A program made the position numbers and the translations under genes. Below the pieces are notes generated by a model that worked only from the letters and a program-made list of their open reading frames with translations, had not been told where the DNA came from and searched no databases. From Thermoflavifilum sp. (lineage in GTDB: Bacteria > Bacteroidota > Bacteroidia > Chitinophagales > Chitinophagaceae), in assembly GCA_023511875.1 (NCBI GenBank), contig JAIMAQ010000002.1, positions 248,001 through 312,000 of the forward strand: a DNA stretch of 64,000 nucleotides, in the 5' to 3' direction. The number at the start of each line of letters is the position of its first letter. Within the stretch, counting starts at the first letter, position 1. Below are positions 27,098 to 36,629 of this stretch, piece by piece.

Positions 27098-28040
27098 GAT
27101 TTATGTGGCCGGTCATCGCGGAATGGTGGGCAGTGCCATCGTACAGCGGTTAAAGGAATTGGGTTATCACCACCTATTACTTCGTAGCTCGGCAGAGTTG
27201 GATCTCCGAAATCAGGCTGCCGTATTCGAATTTTTTAAAAAAGAACGCCCCGATTATGTGTTTCTCGCCGCAGCCCGAGTGGGTGGGATATTGGCCAACA
27301 ACACTTATCGGGCCGAATTTATTTATGATAACCTGCAAATCGAAGCCAATGTCATCCATGCGGCCTACTTAAATGGGGTGAAAAAACTGCTCTTTTTAGG
27401 TTCATCATGCATTTATCCCAAGTTTGCCCCACAACCTATTCCAGAGTCGGCCCTGCTCACGGGTCCACTCGAGCCTACCAATGAGCCTTATGCTATTGCT
27501 AAAATTGCCGGAGTTAAAATGTGTGAGGCTTATCGGGCTCAATATGGGTGTCATTTTATTTCGGTGATGCCAACCAACTTGTATGGCATTAACGACAATT
27601 TCGATTTAGAAACCTCACACGTGTTACCCGCCCTGTTGAGAAAGTTTCACGAAGCACGCATCAGTGGGGCTCCCGAGGTGGTGGTTTGGGGTACTGGCAC
27701 TCCTCGGCGAGAATTTTTATATGTAGATGACCTGGCCGATGCCTGCGTTTTTTTGATGAATCATCCAGAAGAGCCTAGCCTGATCAACATTGGCACTGGC
27801 GAAGATATCAGTATTGCTGAATTAGCTGAATTGATTCAACAGGTTGTGGGTTACACGGGGAAGATTGTGTTCGACACGACAAAGCCCGATGGCACTCCAA
27901 GAAAGCTATTAGATGTAAGTAGGTTACACGAAATGGGTTGGCATCATAAAACTTCGCTCAAGGAGGGCATTCGTAAAGTATATGAAGCTGTTTTTTTGCA
28001 AGGGCAGCCGGGTATTTTTCAAAGAAAACGTGCCGTATAG
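27081..28040 (+). CDS. fcl: GDP-L-fucose synthase
   Basis: 319 residues, extended SDR epimerase/reductase that turns GDP-4-keto-6-deoxymannose into GDP-L-fucose. The N-terminal motif is [13 protein letters not shown]. The family segments [22 protein letters not shown] and [19 protein letters not shown] (catalytic Tyr and Lys) are intact, as is [11 protein letters not shown]. It overlaps gmd by 17 bases, which fixes the order of the two steps in one transcript. The last 22 bases overlap the end of uvrA on the other strand. Confidence 0.96.
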   Translation: MRHTDKIYVAGHRGMVGSAIVQRLKELGYHHLLLRSSAELDLRNQAAVFEFFKKERPDYVFLAAARVGGILANNTYRAEFIYDNLQIEANVIHAAYLNGVKKLLFLGSSCIYPKFAPQPIPESALLTGPLEPTNEPYAIAKIAGVKMCEAYRAQYGCHFISVMPTNLYGINDNFDLETSHVLPALLRKFHEARISGAPEVVVWGTGTPRREFLYVDDLADACVFLMNHPEEPSLINIGTGEDISIAELAELIQQVVGYTGKIVFDTTKPDGTPRKLLDVSRLHEMGWHHKTSLKEGIRKVYEAVFLQGQPGIFQRKRAV

Positions 28041-30844
28041 CTATTTGTCGCTTGCTTGAGTTGGTCGGGAGTACCTGTAAAGATCAATTCTCCACCCCGC
28101 TCGCCTCCCTCGGGCCCCAGCTCAATGACCCAGTCGGCCTGGCGAATGATGTCTAGATTGTGTTCAATCACAATGATAGAATGCCCTTGCTCAATAAGCG
28201 CATCAAACGAGCCAAGCAGGTGAGCAATATCGTGGAAATGCAAGCCTGTTGTAGGTTCGTCGAAGATAAAGAGGATGTGATCGCTAGCCCGGCTATGTCC
28301 TAAGAAAGAGGCTAATTTTACTCGTTGCGCTTCGCCTCCGCTCAGGGTACTGGCGGGTTGCCCAAGCTGAATATAGCCTAATCCTACTCGTTGAAGAGGT
28401 TCTAACTGCCGCACAATTTCTGGTTGGTCGGCAAAAAAATCAATTGCCTCATCTACGCTTAGGCTGAGTACGTCGTAAATATTTTTCCCATGGTAAGTGA
28501 CTTCTAAGATTTCTTCTTTAAAGCGTTTGCCATGGCATACTTCACAGGTTAAATGCACATCGGCGAGGAATTGCATTTCAATGGTGATTTCTCCTTCTCC
28601 TTTGCAACGATCACAGCGCCCACCGTCTACATTAAAAGAAAAGTGTTTGGCCTGATACCCGCGGATTTTGCTAAGTGGTTGTGAGGCAAAAAGGGCACGG
28701 ATGCTATCGTAGGCCTTGATATAGGTAACAGGATTAGATCGAGACGATTTTCCAATGGGCTGTTGGTCAACCATTTCTACTTGAGTAATGGCATTCAAGT
28801 CGCCTTTAAGAGCCTTGTGCCAACCAGGTTTGCCCGTAGGGTCGCCTTTTAGCTTTTTTAGTGCAGGGTAAAGGATTTGGTTCACGAGTGTGCTTTTGCC
28901 GCTTCCACTCACTCCGCTCACTACACACAATACTTGCAAAGGGAATACGACATCGATGTTTTTCAGGTTGTGTTCTCGACAACCTTCCAGCCGAATCGAT
29001 TGCGTCCATTTTCGGAAACGTCCCGTGCTTTTTTTCGGAATTTGCATGCGGCCGCTTAAGTAAGCCCCAGTTAGACTATGCGGGTCTCGCAAGGTTTCCT
29101 TGTAAGTTCCAGCAAATACCACCTCACCACCTTGGTGGCTAGCTAAAGGCCCCATATCGATGATATAGTCGGCTTCTTGCATCATTTGTTCGTCGTGCTC
29201 AACCACGATTACCGTATTGTGGAGATCACGTAATTCTTTCAGCACTTCAATCAGCTGATGGGTATCTCGGGGATGCAAGCCTATGCTAGGTTCGTCGAGG
29301 ATGTAGATAGAGTCGGTAAGATTACTGCTCAGTGAGCGGGTGAGTTGAATGCGCTGACTTTCGCCACCACTCAGGGTGTTGGCCGAGCGGTCGAGTGTTA
29401 AATAGCCTAGACCCACCTTGAGTAAGGTGCGTAGCCGATAGCGAATTTCTGCGAGCAAGCGGGCCGCAATTTGTTGTTCGTGTGCCGATAAGCTAAGCAC
29501 ATCAAACCAGTGAAGCAGCTTTTCTACCGGCATCGCCATGAGCTCGGCAATATGGCATCCCCCGATTTTTACGTATAAAGCTTCTTTTCGCAATCGTGTG
29601 CCTTTACAAGCGGGGCAGGTAGTACGTCCACGATAGCGGGAAAGCAATACGCGGTATTGCACCTTGTAAAGATTTTCTTCTACCATTTTGAAAAAATCTT
29701 CAATACCTGCGAAGTATTTATTGCCTTTCCACAAAAGTTCATATTGCTCAGGGGTGAGCTCTGCAATAGGTTTATGAATCGGGAAGTGAAACTTGTGAGC
29801 ATGGCGAATCAAGGCTTCGTTCCATTCCTTCATCTTTTCGCCTCGCCAGCAGGCAATGGCGCCTTCATATACACTTAACTGTTTGTCGGGAATGACCAGA
29901 TCAGGATCGATACCCAACACCATTCCAAACCCTTCGCACACGGGGCAGGCCCCCAGAGGGCTGTTGTAAGAAAAAAGCTGAGGCGTGGGCTCTTCAAACT
30001 GAATGCCATCTAACTCAAAACGATTCGAAAAATGTTGCCAACCTTGTTGATTACATTCCAGCCAGCATTCCCCTTCTCCTTCATAAAACGCTGTTTGAAC
30101 ACTGTCGGCCAGCCGATGACGAGCATCTTCATCTTGAAGCTCTTCGCTTACCACTATTCGATCGATGAGCACAAAACAATCGCTTGCAGGCAAAGATTGT
30201 TCGAGATAATCCTCTATTCTTACCACTTTATGCTGTTGCTCATGAGGAAAATATAAACGAGAAAACCCTTTTTGTAAGAGAACATGCAATTCTTGTGTAG
30301 GCGTATAACCTCGACGAACTCGAAAGGGAATAGCAATGACTACGCGAGTTCCTTGTGGAAGTTGGAGAATAAAATCGACCACATCGCTCACTTGATATCT
30401 TTTCACTTCTTTACCCGAAATAGGCGAATACGTCTTTCCGATGCGAGCAAAGAGCAAGCGAAGGAAATCGTACACTTCTGTGAGTGAGCCTACAGTAGAC
30501 CTGGGCGTGCGGGTAATCACCTTTTGCTGGATAGCTATGGCTGGGCATATGCCTTTGATGACATCTACATCGGGCTTGTCCATTCGCACAAGAAACTGCC
30601 GAGCATAGGCACTTAAGCTCTCTGCATAACGCCTTTGTCCTTCGGCATATAAGGTGTCGATGGTTAATGAAGATTTACCCGATCCTGAAACCCCCGTCAC
30701 CACAATAAATTGGTTTCTCGGAAAGGCAACAGTAATATTTTTCAAGTTGTGTACTCGTGCACCCTTGACAACGATATATTTTTGAATATCCCATCGATCA
30801 TCCATCGTTCCGTTGGAAGTGATAGGCTGAACTTGAGCTGACAT
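28019..30844 (-). CDS. uvrA: Excinuclease ABC subunit A
   Basis: 941 residues, the DNA damage sensor of nucleotide excision repair. Two ABC ATPase halves are visible: Walker A motifs [10 protein letters not shown] near residue 53 and [10 protein letters not shown] near 645, and two LSGGE signatures. Zinc-binding modules are present ([25 protein letters not shown] with CEVCHGKRF). Length is normal for the family. It is transcribed towards fcl, which it meets tail to tail. The 311 bases upstream separate it from a divergent ECF sigma gene. Confidence 0.97.
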   Translation of the reverse strand: MSAQVQPITSNGTMDDRWDIQKYIVVKGARVHNLKNITVAFPRNQFIVVTGVSGSGKSSLTIDTLYAEGQRRYAESLSAYARQFLVRMDKPDVDVIKGICPAIAIQQKVITRTPRSTVGSLTEVYDFLRLLFARIGKTYSPISGKEVKRYQVSDVVDFILQLPQGTRVVIAIPFRVRRGYTPTQELHVLLQKGFSRLYFPHEQQHKVVRIEDYLEQSLPASDCFVLIDRIVVSEELQDEDARHRLADSVQTAFYEGEGECWLECNQQGWQHFSNRFELDGIQFEEPTPQLFSYNSPLGACPVCEGFGMVLGIDPDLVIPDKQLSVYEGAIACWRGEKMKEWNEALIRHAHKFHFPIHKPIAELTPEQYELLWKGNKYFAGIEDFFKMVEENLYKVQYRVLLSRYRGRTTCPACKGTRLRKEALYVKIGGCHIAELMAMPVEKLLHWFDVLSLSAHEQQIAARLLAEIRYRLRTLLKVGLGYLTLDRSANTLSGGESQRIQLTRSLSSNLTDSIYILDEPSIGLHPRDTHQLIEVLKELRDLHNTVIVVEHDEQMMQEADYIIDMGPLASHQGGEVVFAGTYKETLRDPHSLTGAYLSGRMQIPKKSTGRFRKWTQSIRLEGCREHNLKNIDVVFPLQVLCVVSGVSGSGKSTLVNQILYPALKKLKGDPTGKPGWHKALKGDLNAITQVEMVDQQPIGKSSRSNPVTYIKAYDSIRALFASQPLSKIRGYQAKHFSFNVDGGRCDRCKGEGEITIEMQFLADVHLTCEVCHGKRFKEEILEVTYHGKNIYDVLSLSVDEAIDFFADQPEIVRQLEPLQRVGLGYIQLGQPASTLSGGEAQRVKLASFLGHSRASDHILFIFDEPTTGLHFHDIAHLLGSFDALIEQGHSIIVIEHNLDIIRQADWVIELGPEGGERGGELIFTGTPDQLKQATNSYTARFL

Positions 30845-30998
30845 AGTTGTGTAAAGCTACAGATCATTGCCAAATAGGAGCCGAAATTGACGAATTTTTG
30901 ACGTCGATAGGTGGCTTTTTAGGGCTTTAGCAGACCCGTAACGGCCTTACTTCGAAATTTTTCAAAAAAAAATTTGGTTTTGTTTTTAACAATTCTTT

Positions 30999-31006
30999 TA
31001 TTTTTG
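30999..31006 (+). promoter_or_regulatory. -7 box TATTTTTG for the ECF sigma gene
   Basis: TATTTTTG matches TAnnTTTG, with a TTTG at 30973-30976, 22 bases upstream, as a possible -33 element. It would give a leader of about 140 bases ahead of the start at 31156, long enough to hold regulatory structure. Confidence 0.45.
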
Positions 31007-31076
31007 CTATGAAACCAATTGTTAAACCTTTTTAACCCCCTCTAATATTCAGAAAGCTTTACGTGTGGTGAGTCTG

Positions 31077-31092
31077 TCATGAAATTTCATGA
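31077..31092. promoter_or_regulatory. Perfect 16-base palindrome in the sigma gene leader
   Basis: TCATGAAATTTCATGA reads the same on both strands. It is followed by an eight-base T run and lies 63 bases before the sigma start codon. It could be an operator for a dimeric regulator or a weak attenuator hairpin. Its AT-rich stem makes a strong terminator unlikely. Confidence 0.4.
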
Positions 31093-31155
31093 ATTTTTTT
31101 TACGCTTTAGCCAATGCCTGCTGTAAGTGGGCAATAACCTAAAACCATATCTCAT

Positions 31156-31740
31156 ATGACTCATTCATTTCGGAATTTGTCAGATCAGGAGTTGATCGCT
31201 TCTTATCAGAGGGGGGAAGAAGCGGCACTCAACGAGCTTATTCAGCGGCACAAAGATCGGTTGTATACCGCTATTTATCTGCTGGTGAGAGATGTACATG
31301 TTGCTGAAGACATTTTTCAAGACACGTTCATCAAGATTATCGATACCCTGAAGGCCGATCGCTATCTGGAAAAAGGCAAGTTTTTACCCTGGGCTATGCG
31401 TATTGCTCACAACCTTTGTGTAGACTATTTTCGCAAGATTAGGCGAAACCCTCTCATGCGCAGTACCGAAGAGTATGATGTGTTTAACCTGAGCAAACTC
31501 TCTAGCACCAATGCCGAAGAAGAGCTCATGATGCGTCAAAGCCATCATTATGTTCGAGAAATGCTAGATCGGCTACCAGCCGAACAACGTGAGGTAATCA
31601 TTTTGCGCCATTACGCTGAGCTCAGTTTTAAAGAAATTGCTGCTTTAACAAATGTGAGTATCAATACAGCACTTGGTCGCATGCGGTATGGCCTCATCAA
31701 TCTGCGCAAAATGATGCTGGAAAAGCAAATTTGTCTGTGA
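31156..31740 (+). CDS. Sigma-70 family (ECF-type) sigma factor
   Basis: 194 residues. Region 2 lies at about 20-95 (LYTAIYLLVRDVHVAEDIFQDTFIKI, then FLPWAMRIAHNLCVDYFRK), and region 4 at about 130-185 (LPAEQREVIILRHYAELSFKEI and SINTALGRMRYGLINLRK). It is a common Bacteroidota-type RNA polymerase sigma factor. No anti-sigma partner is adjacent. The long leader with a palindrome suggests controlled expression. The next gene, rlmN, has its own promoter box. Confidence 0.93.
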   Translation: MTHSFRNLSDQELIASYQRGEEAALNELIQRHKDRLYTAIYLLVRDVHVAEDIFQDTFIKIIDTLKADRYLEKGKFLPWAMRIAHNLCVDYFRKIRRNPLMRSTEEYDVFNLSKLSSTNAEEELMMRQSHHYVREMLDRLPAEQREVIILRHYAELSFKEIAALTNVSINTALGRMRYGLINLRKMMLEKQICL

Positions 31741-31813
31741 ATCTGCGACTGTTTACTAAGCTATGCTGTTGTAAGGGTGACGACAGTATCTATCGCGTGC
31801 TGCTCAGAATACG

Positions 31814-31821
31814 TAACTTTG
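31814..31821 (+). promoter_or_regulatory. -7 box TAACTTTG for rlmN
   Basis: TAACTTTG matches TAnnTTTG and ends 4 bases before the GTG at 31826. The TAA of the box is itself an in-frame stop for rlmN, so no start can lie further upstream. The mRNA would be leaderless if GTG is used. Confidence 0.5.
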
Positions 31822-31825
31822 CTAT

Positions 31826-32911
31826 GTGAACAAATCCACTTCATTGCCCAATATCCGGCATCTTTCATTTGCAGATATTCAAGAATATGTGAATCGCTCA
31901 GGCGAGCCAGCATATCGGGCCCGACAGCTCTATGCTTGGCTCTGGCAAAAGCATGCCGTTAGTTTTGCGCAAATGAGCGATCTGCCTCAGTCTTTCAGAG
32001 AGCGTTTAGCCAGCGATTTTGCTTTTCCCGTTTTACAAATAGAGATTATCCAGCAAAGCCTAGATGGCACTGTAAAATGCCTATTTCGCCTTAACGATGG
32101 CAAAACAGTAGAAGGGGTACTTATACCCGCTGGAGATAGGCTCACGGCTTGTGTGTCGTCGCAAGCGGGCTGTAGCCTGGGGTGTACTTTTTGTGCCACA
32201 GGGTATTTGGGCCTTCAACGCAACTTGATGGCGGAAGAAATCTTTGATCAAGTAGCTTATTTAAACGAAATAGCTCTTCAACAAGCAGGCCGCCGCCTCA
32301 CCAATATTGTGTTTATGGGCATGGGTGAACCCTTGCTCAACTACAAACAAGTGATGCTAGCCATAGAAAAGATTACGAGTTCTGAAGGCCTGGCTTTTTC
32401 TTCACGCCGAATCACCGTATCTACTGCGGGCATCACCAAAATGATTTATCGATTGGCCGACGACCAGGTAAAGTTTAATCTGGCCGTTTCTCTTCATGCC
32501 GCTACTGATGATAAACGGAGCCAGATCATGCCTATTAACCAAAGCAATTCAACAGCCAGGCTTATCGAAGCCCTGCAATATTTTTACCAACTTACCCACA
32601 ACGAAATCACCATAGAATACATATTGCTCAAGGATTTTAACGATAGCCTTGAAGATGCTCGAGCCTTAGTGAAGCTCTATCGTAAGCTACCTTTCAAGGT
32701 GGTTAACTTGATCGAGTACAATCCTGTGCCCGCTTCGCCCTTTCAACGAGCTGAAGCCTCTACCACCAACCAGTTTATAACCTATCTGCAAAAACAGCAT
32801 GTAAACGTGCGACTACGCAGAAGTCGCGGTGCCGATATCGATGCAGCCTGTGGGCAACTGGCCAATGTGGTACATCCCGATGCAACCTTGCTTCATGCTG
32901 GGCGTCAATAA
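31826..32911 (+). CDS. rlmN: Dual-specificity 23S rRNA/tRNA adenine C2-methyltransferase
   Basis: 361 residues, radical SAM enzyme that methylates A2503 of 23S rRNA and A37 of some tRNAs. The cluster-binding CxxxCxxC is Cys116, Cys120 and Cys123 in AGCSLGCTFCATG. The N-terminal domain (GEPAYRARQLYAWLW) and the C-terminal RSRGADIDAACGQL, with the resolving cysteine, are intact. The start is a GTG, as an in-frame stop lies 10 bases upstream. A TTG at 31844 is an alternative that would leave a short leader after the promoter box. Confidence 0.96.
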   Translation: MNKSTSLPNIRHLSFADIQEYVNRSGEPAYRARQLYAWLWQKHAVSFAQMSDLPQSFRERLASDFAFPVLQIEIIQQSLDGTVKCLFRLNDGKTVEGVLIPAGDRLTACVSSQAGCSLGCTFCATGYLGLQRNLMAEEIFDQVAYLNEIALQQAGRRLTNIVFMGMGEPLLNYKQVMLAIEKITSSEGLAFSSRRITVSTAGITKMIYRLADDQVKFNLAVSLHAATDDKRSQIMPINQSNSTARLIEALQYFYQLTHNEITIEYILLKDFNDSLEDARALVKLYRKLPFKVVNLIEYNPVPASPFQRAEASTTNQFITYLQKQHVNVRLRRSRGADIDAACGQLANVVHPDATLLHAGRQ

Positions 32912-32938
32912 ATCTTTTCACCCCAAATCAGGTATAAT

Positions 32939-33727
32939 ATGCTGCGTAAAAAACAACATCGGGCTGTGAACCAGAAAAAAGATACCCTTCAAACTCCTAC
33001 ACCTAAGGGTGAGTTAATGCCCCTCAACAAATACGTGGCACACTGTGGCATATGCTCTCGCCGTCAAGCAGCAGCACTCATTAAGCAGGGACTCGTGCAG
33101 GTAAACGGGGCAATCATCACCGAACCGGGTTTTAAGGTGTCGGAAAAAGAACGGATTAGCTATCGCGGTAAATTCATTACCCCTCAACAACAAAAAGTCT
33201 ACATCCTACTCAACAAGCCTAAAGGCTATCTAACTACCACGCGTGATCCCAAAAACCGAAAAACCGTGATGGAGCTCGTGAAAGATGCTTATCCAGGCCG
33301 ACTCTTCCCAGTAGGCCGTTTAGACAGAAATACCTCGGGCCTGTTGTTGTTGACCAACGATGGCGAGCTCGCCCAAAAGCTTGCCCACCCTTCATATGAA
33401 GTGAAAAAAGTGTATGAAGTGCATCTCAACAAACCTTTAACCGAAGCCCATTTCCAGCAGCTCGTTGAAGGTATTGAGCTGGAAGATGGTATAGCTCGGG
33501 TAGATGAACTGGCTTATCTGGATTCAAACCGAAAATCGGTGGGGCTAGAAATTCATAGTGGTAAAAATCGCATTGTGCGTCGCATGTTTGCCGCATTGGG
33601 TTATGAGGTAGAAAAGCTCGATCGGGTGATGTATGCCGGGCTCACGAAAAAAAATCTGCCACGTGGAAAATGGCGTTTTCTCACCGAAAAGGAAGTGATT
33701 TGGTTAAAGCATTTTCGTTCATCCTAA
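32939..33727 (+). CDS. rluB: Ribosomal pseudouridine synthase, RsuA/RluB family
   Basis: 262 residues. An S4 RNA-binding domain (about 28-75, LNKYVAHCGICSRRQAAALI) is followed by the catalytic domain with Asp129 in VGRLDRNTSG and ILLNKPKGYLTT. This is the layout of RluB, which modifies U2605 of 23S rRNA. The symbol is chosen by best family fit; RluF or RsuA cannot be ruled out by eye. The first 25 residues are a basic tail. It lies 27 bases after rlmN, and another pseudouridine synthase follows, so the three RNA-modification genes probably share a transcript. Confidence 0.88.
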   Translation: MLRKKQHRAVNQKKDTLQTPTPKGELMPLNKYVAHCGICSRRQAAALIKQGLVQVNGAIITEPGFKVSEKERISYRGKFITPQQQKVYILLNKPKGYLTTTRDPKNRKTVMELVKDAYPGRLFPVGRLDRNTSGLLLLTNDGELAQKLAHPSYEVKKVYEVHLNKPLTEAHFQQLVEGIELEDGIARVDELAYLDSNRKSVGLEIHSGKNRIVRRMFAALGYEVEKLDRVMYAGLTKKNLPRGKWRFLTEKEVIWLKHFRSS

Positions 33728-33742
33728 ATCAGATTAACGCCT

Positions 33743-34471
33743 ATGTCGGCCCATGGTCCTGAAATCATTTGGATGTCAGACGAATGGTTGGCGATAAACA
33801 AACCTGCTGGATGGCTAAGCGTACCCGACCGGTTTAATAGCCAGCTGCCGAATTTGTTGAGTTGGCTGCGTGAGCGTTACTCAGCAGTGTGGATTGTGCA
33901 TCGGCTCGATAAAGATACCAGCGGAGTCATTCTTTTTGCACTATCGGCGCAGGCACATCGTGACTTATGCCAGCAATTTGCAGCCAGACAAGTGTACAAA
34001 GAATATTGGGGCATTGTGGAAGGCAGGGTGAATTTTCAAGAAAAAACAGTTGATTTACCCATAGCACCCGAAGGTCGGGCTACCGGAAAAATGCGCATCG
34101 ACCAATCAGGGTTTCCTACGATTACCCATTTGCAATTGGTGGAACAATATACCCGGCATGCCTGGTTGAAAATTATTCCCGCAACAGGCCGTACTCACCA
34201 AATACGCGTACACCTACAACATGTGGGGCTCCCGCTCGTAGCTGATCCCCTTTATGGCAACGGCAAGCCCCTCATGGCTTCTTCGCTATATCGCCGATTT
34301 CGACAAAAGCCCGATGAGCGACCTTTGCTTGCTCGTACTGCTCTTCATGCGGCTATTTTGGAAATAGAATATCCTCAAGGTCAAAAACATCACTTTGAAG
34401 CCCCATTGCCTAAAGACATGAAAGCCGCTATTCATCAGCTTCGCAGGTCTTCTCTTCAGGTTAACACATAA
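33743..34471 (+). CDS. Pseudouridine synthase, RluA family
   Basis: 242 residues with the catalytic aspartate in HRLDKDTSG (Asp56) and the family segments GRTHQIRVHLQHVGLP and DPLYG. No S4 domain is present, so it resembles the short RluA-type enzymes that act on 23S rRNA or tRNA; the exact site is unknown. It starts 15 bases after rluB. The stop codon lies in the T tract of a terminator that serves the convergent peroxiredoxin gene. Confidence 0.93.
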   Translation: MSAHGPEIIWMSDEWLAINKPAGWLSVPDRFNSQLPNLLSWLRERYSAVWIVHRLDKDTSGVILFALSAQAHRDLCQQFAARQVYKEYWGIVEGRVNFQEKTVDLPIAPEGRATGKMRIDQSGFPTITHLQLVEQYTRHAWLKIIPATGRTHQIRVHLQHVGLPLVADPLYGNGKPLMASSLYRRFRQKPDERPLLARTALHAAILEIEYPQGQKHHFEAPLPKDMKAAIHQLRRSSLQVNT

Positions 34472-34504
34472 AAAACCGTTGGGCACTGAGTGGTACCCAA
34501 CGGT
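34469..34504 (-). terminator. Intrinsic terminator of the peroxiredoxin gene
   Basis: A 9-bp stem (ACCGTTGGG with CCCAACGGT) encloses a 12-base loop. On the minus strand it is followed by six Ts, at 34475-34470. This fits Rho-independent termination of the peroxiredoxin transcript. The plus-strand side has no T run, so it is mainly one-way. Confidence 0.8.
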
Positions 34505-34527
34505 ATGCACGTATATGAGATCACAAC

Positions 34528-35163
34528 TTATTTATTGGGCTGAGGCGTAAAGCGCAAGTATGGCTTCACTACTCTAAAACCCTTAGGGAATCGTTTACGA
34601 GCTTCTTCGTCCGACAAAGAGGGAGATATCACGACTTCTTCTCCTTCTTTCCAGTCGACCGGTGTGGATACGGGATACTGGGTTGTAAGCTGTAGGGCAT
34701 CTAGCGCTCTTAGGATTTCATAGAAGTTTCGACCAATGGAAGGAGGATAAACCAAAATCAAGCGAATCTTTTTGTCGGGATCAATGATGAACACATTACG
34801 CACCGTATGTGTTTCCGATGCATTGGGGTGAATCATGTCGTACAGGGTAGCAATCTTTCTGTCGGGATCGGCAATAATGGGATATTGCACCTGGGTATGG
34901 CCCACTTCGTTGATGTCTTGCACCCATTTTTGGTGAGAATCGAGTGGATCTACGCTAATAGCAATGATTTTAGCATTGCGTTTGGCAAATTCCTCAGCTA
35001 ATTGAGCCGTTCTTCCTAATTCGGTTGTGCAGATGGGGGTAAAATCGGCTGGATGTGAAAAAAATACTCCCCAGCTATTGCCCAAGAATTCATAAAAATC
35101 TATTTCGCCTTGTGTGGTTTGGGCTTTAAAATTTGGAGCAATGTCGCCAAGTCTGAGACTCAT
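34528..35163 (-). CDS. 1-Cys peroxiredoxin, Prx6 type
   Basis: 211 residues, cytoplasmic thiol peroxidase that reduces hydrogen peroxide and organic peroxides. The peroxidatic cysteine is Cys45 in PADFTPICTTE, matching PxxxTxxC. No second cysteine is seen in the protein, so it is a 1-Cys enzyme that needs an external reductant. The long C-terminal arm (VDWKEGEEVVISPSLSDEEA) is typical of the Prx6 group. It has its own promoter box and terminator, so it is monocistronic. Confidence 0.94.
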   Translation of the reverse strand: MSLRLGDIAPNFKAQTTQGEIDFYEFLGNSWGVFFSHPADFTPICTTELGRTAQLAEEFAKRNAKIIAISVDPLDSHQKWVQDINEVGHTQVQYPIIADPDRKIATLYDMIHPNASETHTVRNVFIIDPDKKIRLILVYPPSIGRNFYEILRALDALQLTTQYPVSTPVDWKEGEEVVISPSLSDEEARKRFPKGFRVVKPYLRFTPQPNK

Positions 35164-35205
35164 AGTATTCGTTTTTTAGGTGAAAAAATCGGGTTTAGCT
35201 ATTCA

Positions 35206-35213
35206 CAAAACTA
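35206..35213 (-). promoter_or_regulatory. -7 box TAGTTTTG for the peroxiredoxin gene
   Basis: Minus-strand TAGTTTTG matches TAnnTTTG, 43 bases ahead of the start. No peroxide-regulator site was recognised next to it. Confidence 0.5.
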
Positions 35214-35279
35214 TGTAATCTCTATTAAAATAGTAGAATACCTTAAGTCAAGTGAATGTTAAATTTACGTAGGTTTTTT

Positions 35280-35516
35280 TCAACTTTGAGCCATATAATG
35301 ACACAGTTTCCAAGCATGATAAGCGGTTTTGAATTTTAAGTTATCCAGCAATTCAGCTTTTTGTCGGGCATTTTCTTCATCGAAACCCAATTCCACATAA
35401 CCCATGTATTCGGCATAGGCTCTTGCTAGCATTTCCACGCAATTTTTTAAATCGGGCTCGAGCAAAAAGGGCGAAACATGTAAGGCCTTGATTCGAGCAG
35501 ATATGCCATTTACCAT
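35280..35516 (-). CDS. Small protein of unknown function
   Basis: 78 residues, soluble and without a signal peptide. It looks helical throughout, with a conserved-looking centre (CVEMLARAYAEYMGYVELGFDEENARQKAELLDNL) that mixes acidic and hydrophobic residues as real proteins do. I do not recognise a family. It is divergent from the WYL regulator, with 72 bases between them containing a TACAAA/TTTGTA inverted repeat, so it may be controlled together with that gene. Codon choice looks like that of its neighbours. Confidence 0.6.
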   Translation of the reverse strand: MVNGISARIKALHVSPFLLEPDLKNCVEMLARAYAEYMGYVELGFDEENARQKAELLDNLKFKTAYHAWKLCHYMAQS

Positions 35517-35534
35517 ATTGTGTGATTTTGAGGG

Positions 35535-35548
35535 TACAAAAATTTGTA
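35535..35548. promoter_or_regulatory. Inverted repeat between divergent genes
   Basis: TACAAA and TTTGTA flank an AA centre. It lies in the 72-base gap between the small unknown gene and the WYL regulator and could be the binding site of that regulator. The motif is short and AT-rich, so chance is possible. Confidence 0.3.
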
Positions 35549-35588
35549 TTAACTACGCATTTAATTTGCGCAGCATAAAAATTTTTTT

Positions 35589-36608
35589 ATGCCGATTAAT
35601 AAAGACGCCTATGCACGCTATCGGCTTATTGATGAACGATTAAATCGGCGTTTGCAGCCTCCTACATTATCAGAGTTGATCGATTATGTTTCCGAGAAAT
35701 TGGGCAAGCGGGTATCCAAGCGCACGATTCAGCAGGATATTTACGACATGCGGTACAGCGAAGAGTTGGGTTATAAAGCACCTATTGTATACGATCATCA
35801 AATCAAAGGATATCGATACGAGGAGGCCGATTATTCTATCCATCATTTGCCGGTGAGCGAATATGATTTAGAAGGTTTGGAGATTGCAATCAACATTTTG
35901 CAGCATTATATAGAATTGCCTTTCATCAAGCAGTTTGAAGAGACTTTGTTAAGGATTGCCGATCATGTACGCATCAGTAAGCAATTGCGGCAATCTAAAC
36001 CCTTTTTGCATATCGATCAACCTTCAGATGGTTCTTATAAAGGCATTAATTGGCTAAATGATCTCACAGAAGCCATTAAAACATGTCGCTTGGTAAGGCT
36101 TTCTTATCAATCATTTCGTCGAGAAGTTCCCAAAGAATATTTATTTGCCCCCTATCATATTCGAGAATATCAGCATCGATTTTATGTAGTAGGCAAGAGT
36201 GTTCGGGAAGAAAATGCCAAGATTCGAACCTTTGCATTGGATCGAATTCGAGATTTATGGCCAACATATCAAACTTTTGAATATCCTGAAGAGTTTGACG
36301 ATCGGTCGTTTTTCGGAAATATCATTGGTATTTCGGATCCAGAGAAAGATCCGGAAGATATTGAATTATGGTTTGAAGCCGAGCAAAGCAAATACATCTT
36401 ATCGCAGCCCATTCATGCGTCGCAGCGCTTGATTGAACAAACCCCTGAGGGATGCCGCATTGGGCTAAAGCTGGTGATCAATCATGAATTGTTGATGCTG
36501 TTGCTGAGTTATGGTGCACGGGTAAAGGTGTTAAGTCCTGCACACTTGCAGGAAAAGATCCGCACTGAGATTCAGCAGATGGCTAATCTATATGCTTCAC
36601 AGGAATGA
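35589..36608 (+). CDS. WYL-domain transcriptional regulator
   Basis: 339 residues. An N-terminal helix-turn-helix (about 10-60; LSELIDYVSEKLGKRVSKRT then DIYDMR) is followed by a linker helix region, and a WYL domain from about 155 to 240 (TCRLVRLSYQSFR then YLFAPYHIREYQHRFYVVG). The C-terminal WCX-like part runs to the end. WYL proteins sense ligands, often nucleic acid, and regulate transcription. No defence genes are next to it, so its target is unknown. It is divergent from a 78-residue gene. Confidence 0.9.
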   Translation: MPINKDAYARYRLIDERLNRRLQPPTLSELIDYVSEKLGKRVSKRTIQQDIYDMRYSEELGYKAPIVYDHQIKGYRYEEADYSIHHLPVSEYDLEGLEIAINILQHYIELPFIKQFEETLLRIADHVRISKQLRQSKPFLHIDQPSDGSYKGINWLNDLTEAIKTCRLVRLSYQSFRREVPKEYLFAPYHIREYQHRFYVVGKSVREENAKIRTFALDRIRDLWPTYQTFEYPEEFDDRSFFGNIIGISDPEKDPEDIELWFEAEQSKYILSQPIHASQRLIEQTPEGCRIGLKLVINHELLMLLLSYGARVKVLSPAHLQEKIRTEIQQMANLYASQE

Positions 36609-36629
36609 AAAATTCTTCTGGCGAGAACC

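Larger units (their letters stand above)
30845..31155. other. Intergenic region between divergent uvrA and ECF sigma gene
   Basis: This 311-base stretch is AT-rich and holds no gene. It contains a TAnnTTTG box for the sigma gene at 30999-31006 and a perfect 16-base palindrome at 31077-31092. A promoter for uvrA on the minus strand must lie near 30850-30950, but no exact box was recognised. Confidence 0.6.

Noticed and set aside
34475-34504. Hairpin as a terminator for the rluA-type gene on the plus strand
   Set aside because: There is no T run on the plus-strand side; the T run lies on the minus-strand side, so it was assigned to the peroxiredoxin gene.
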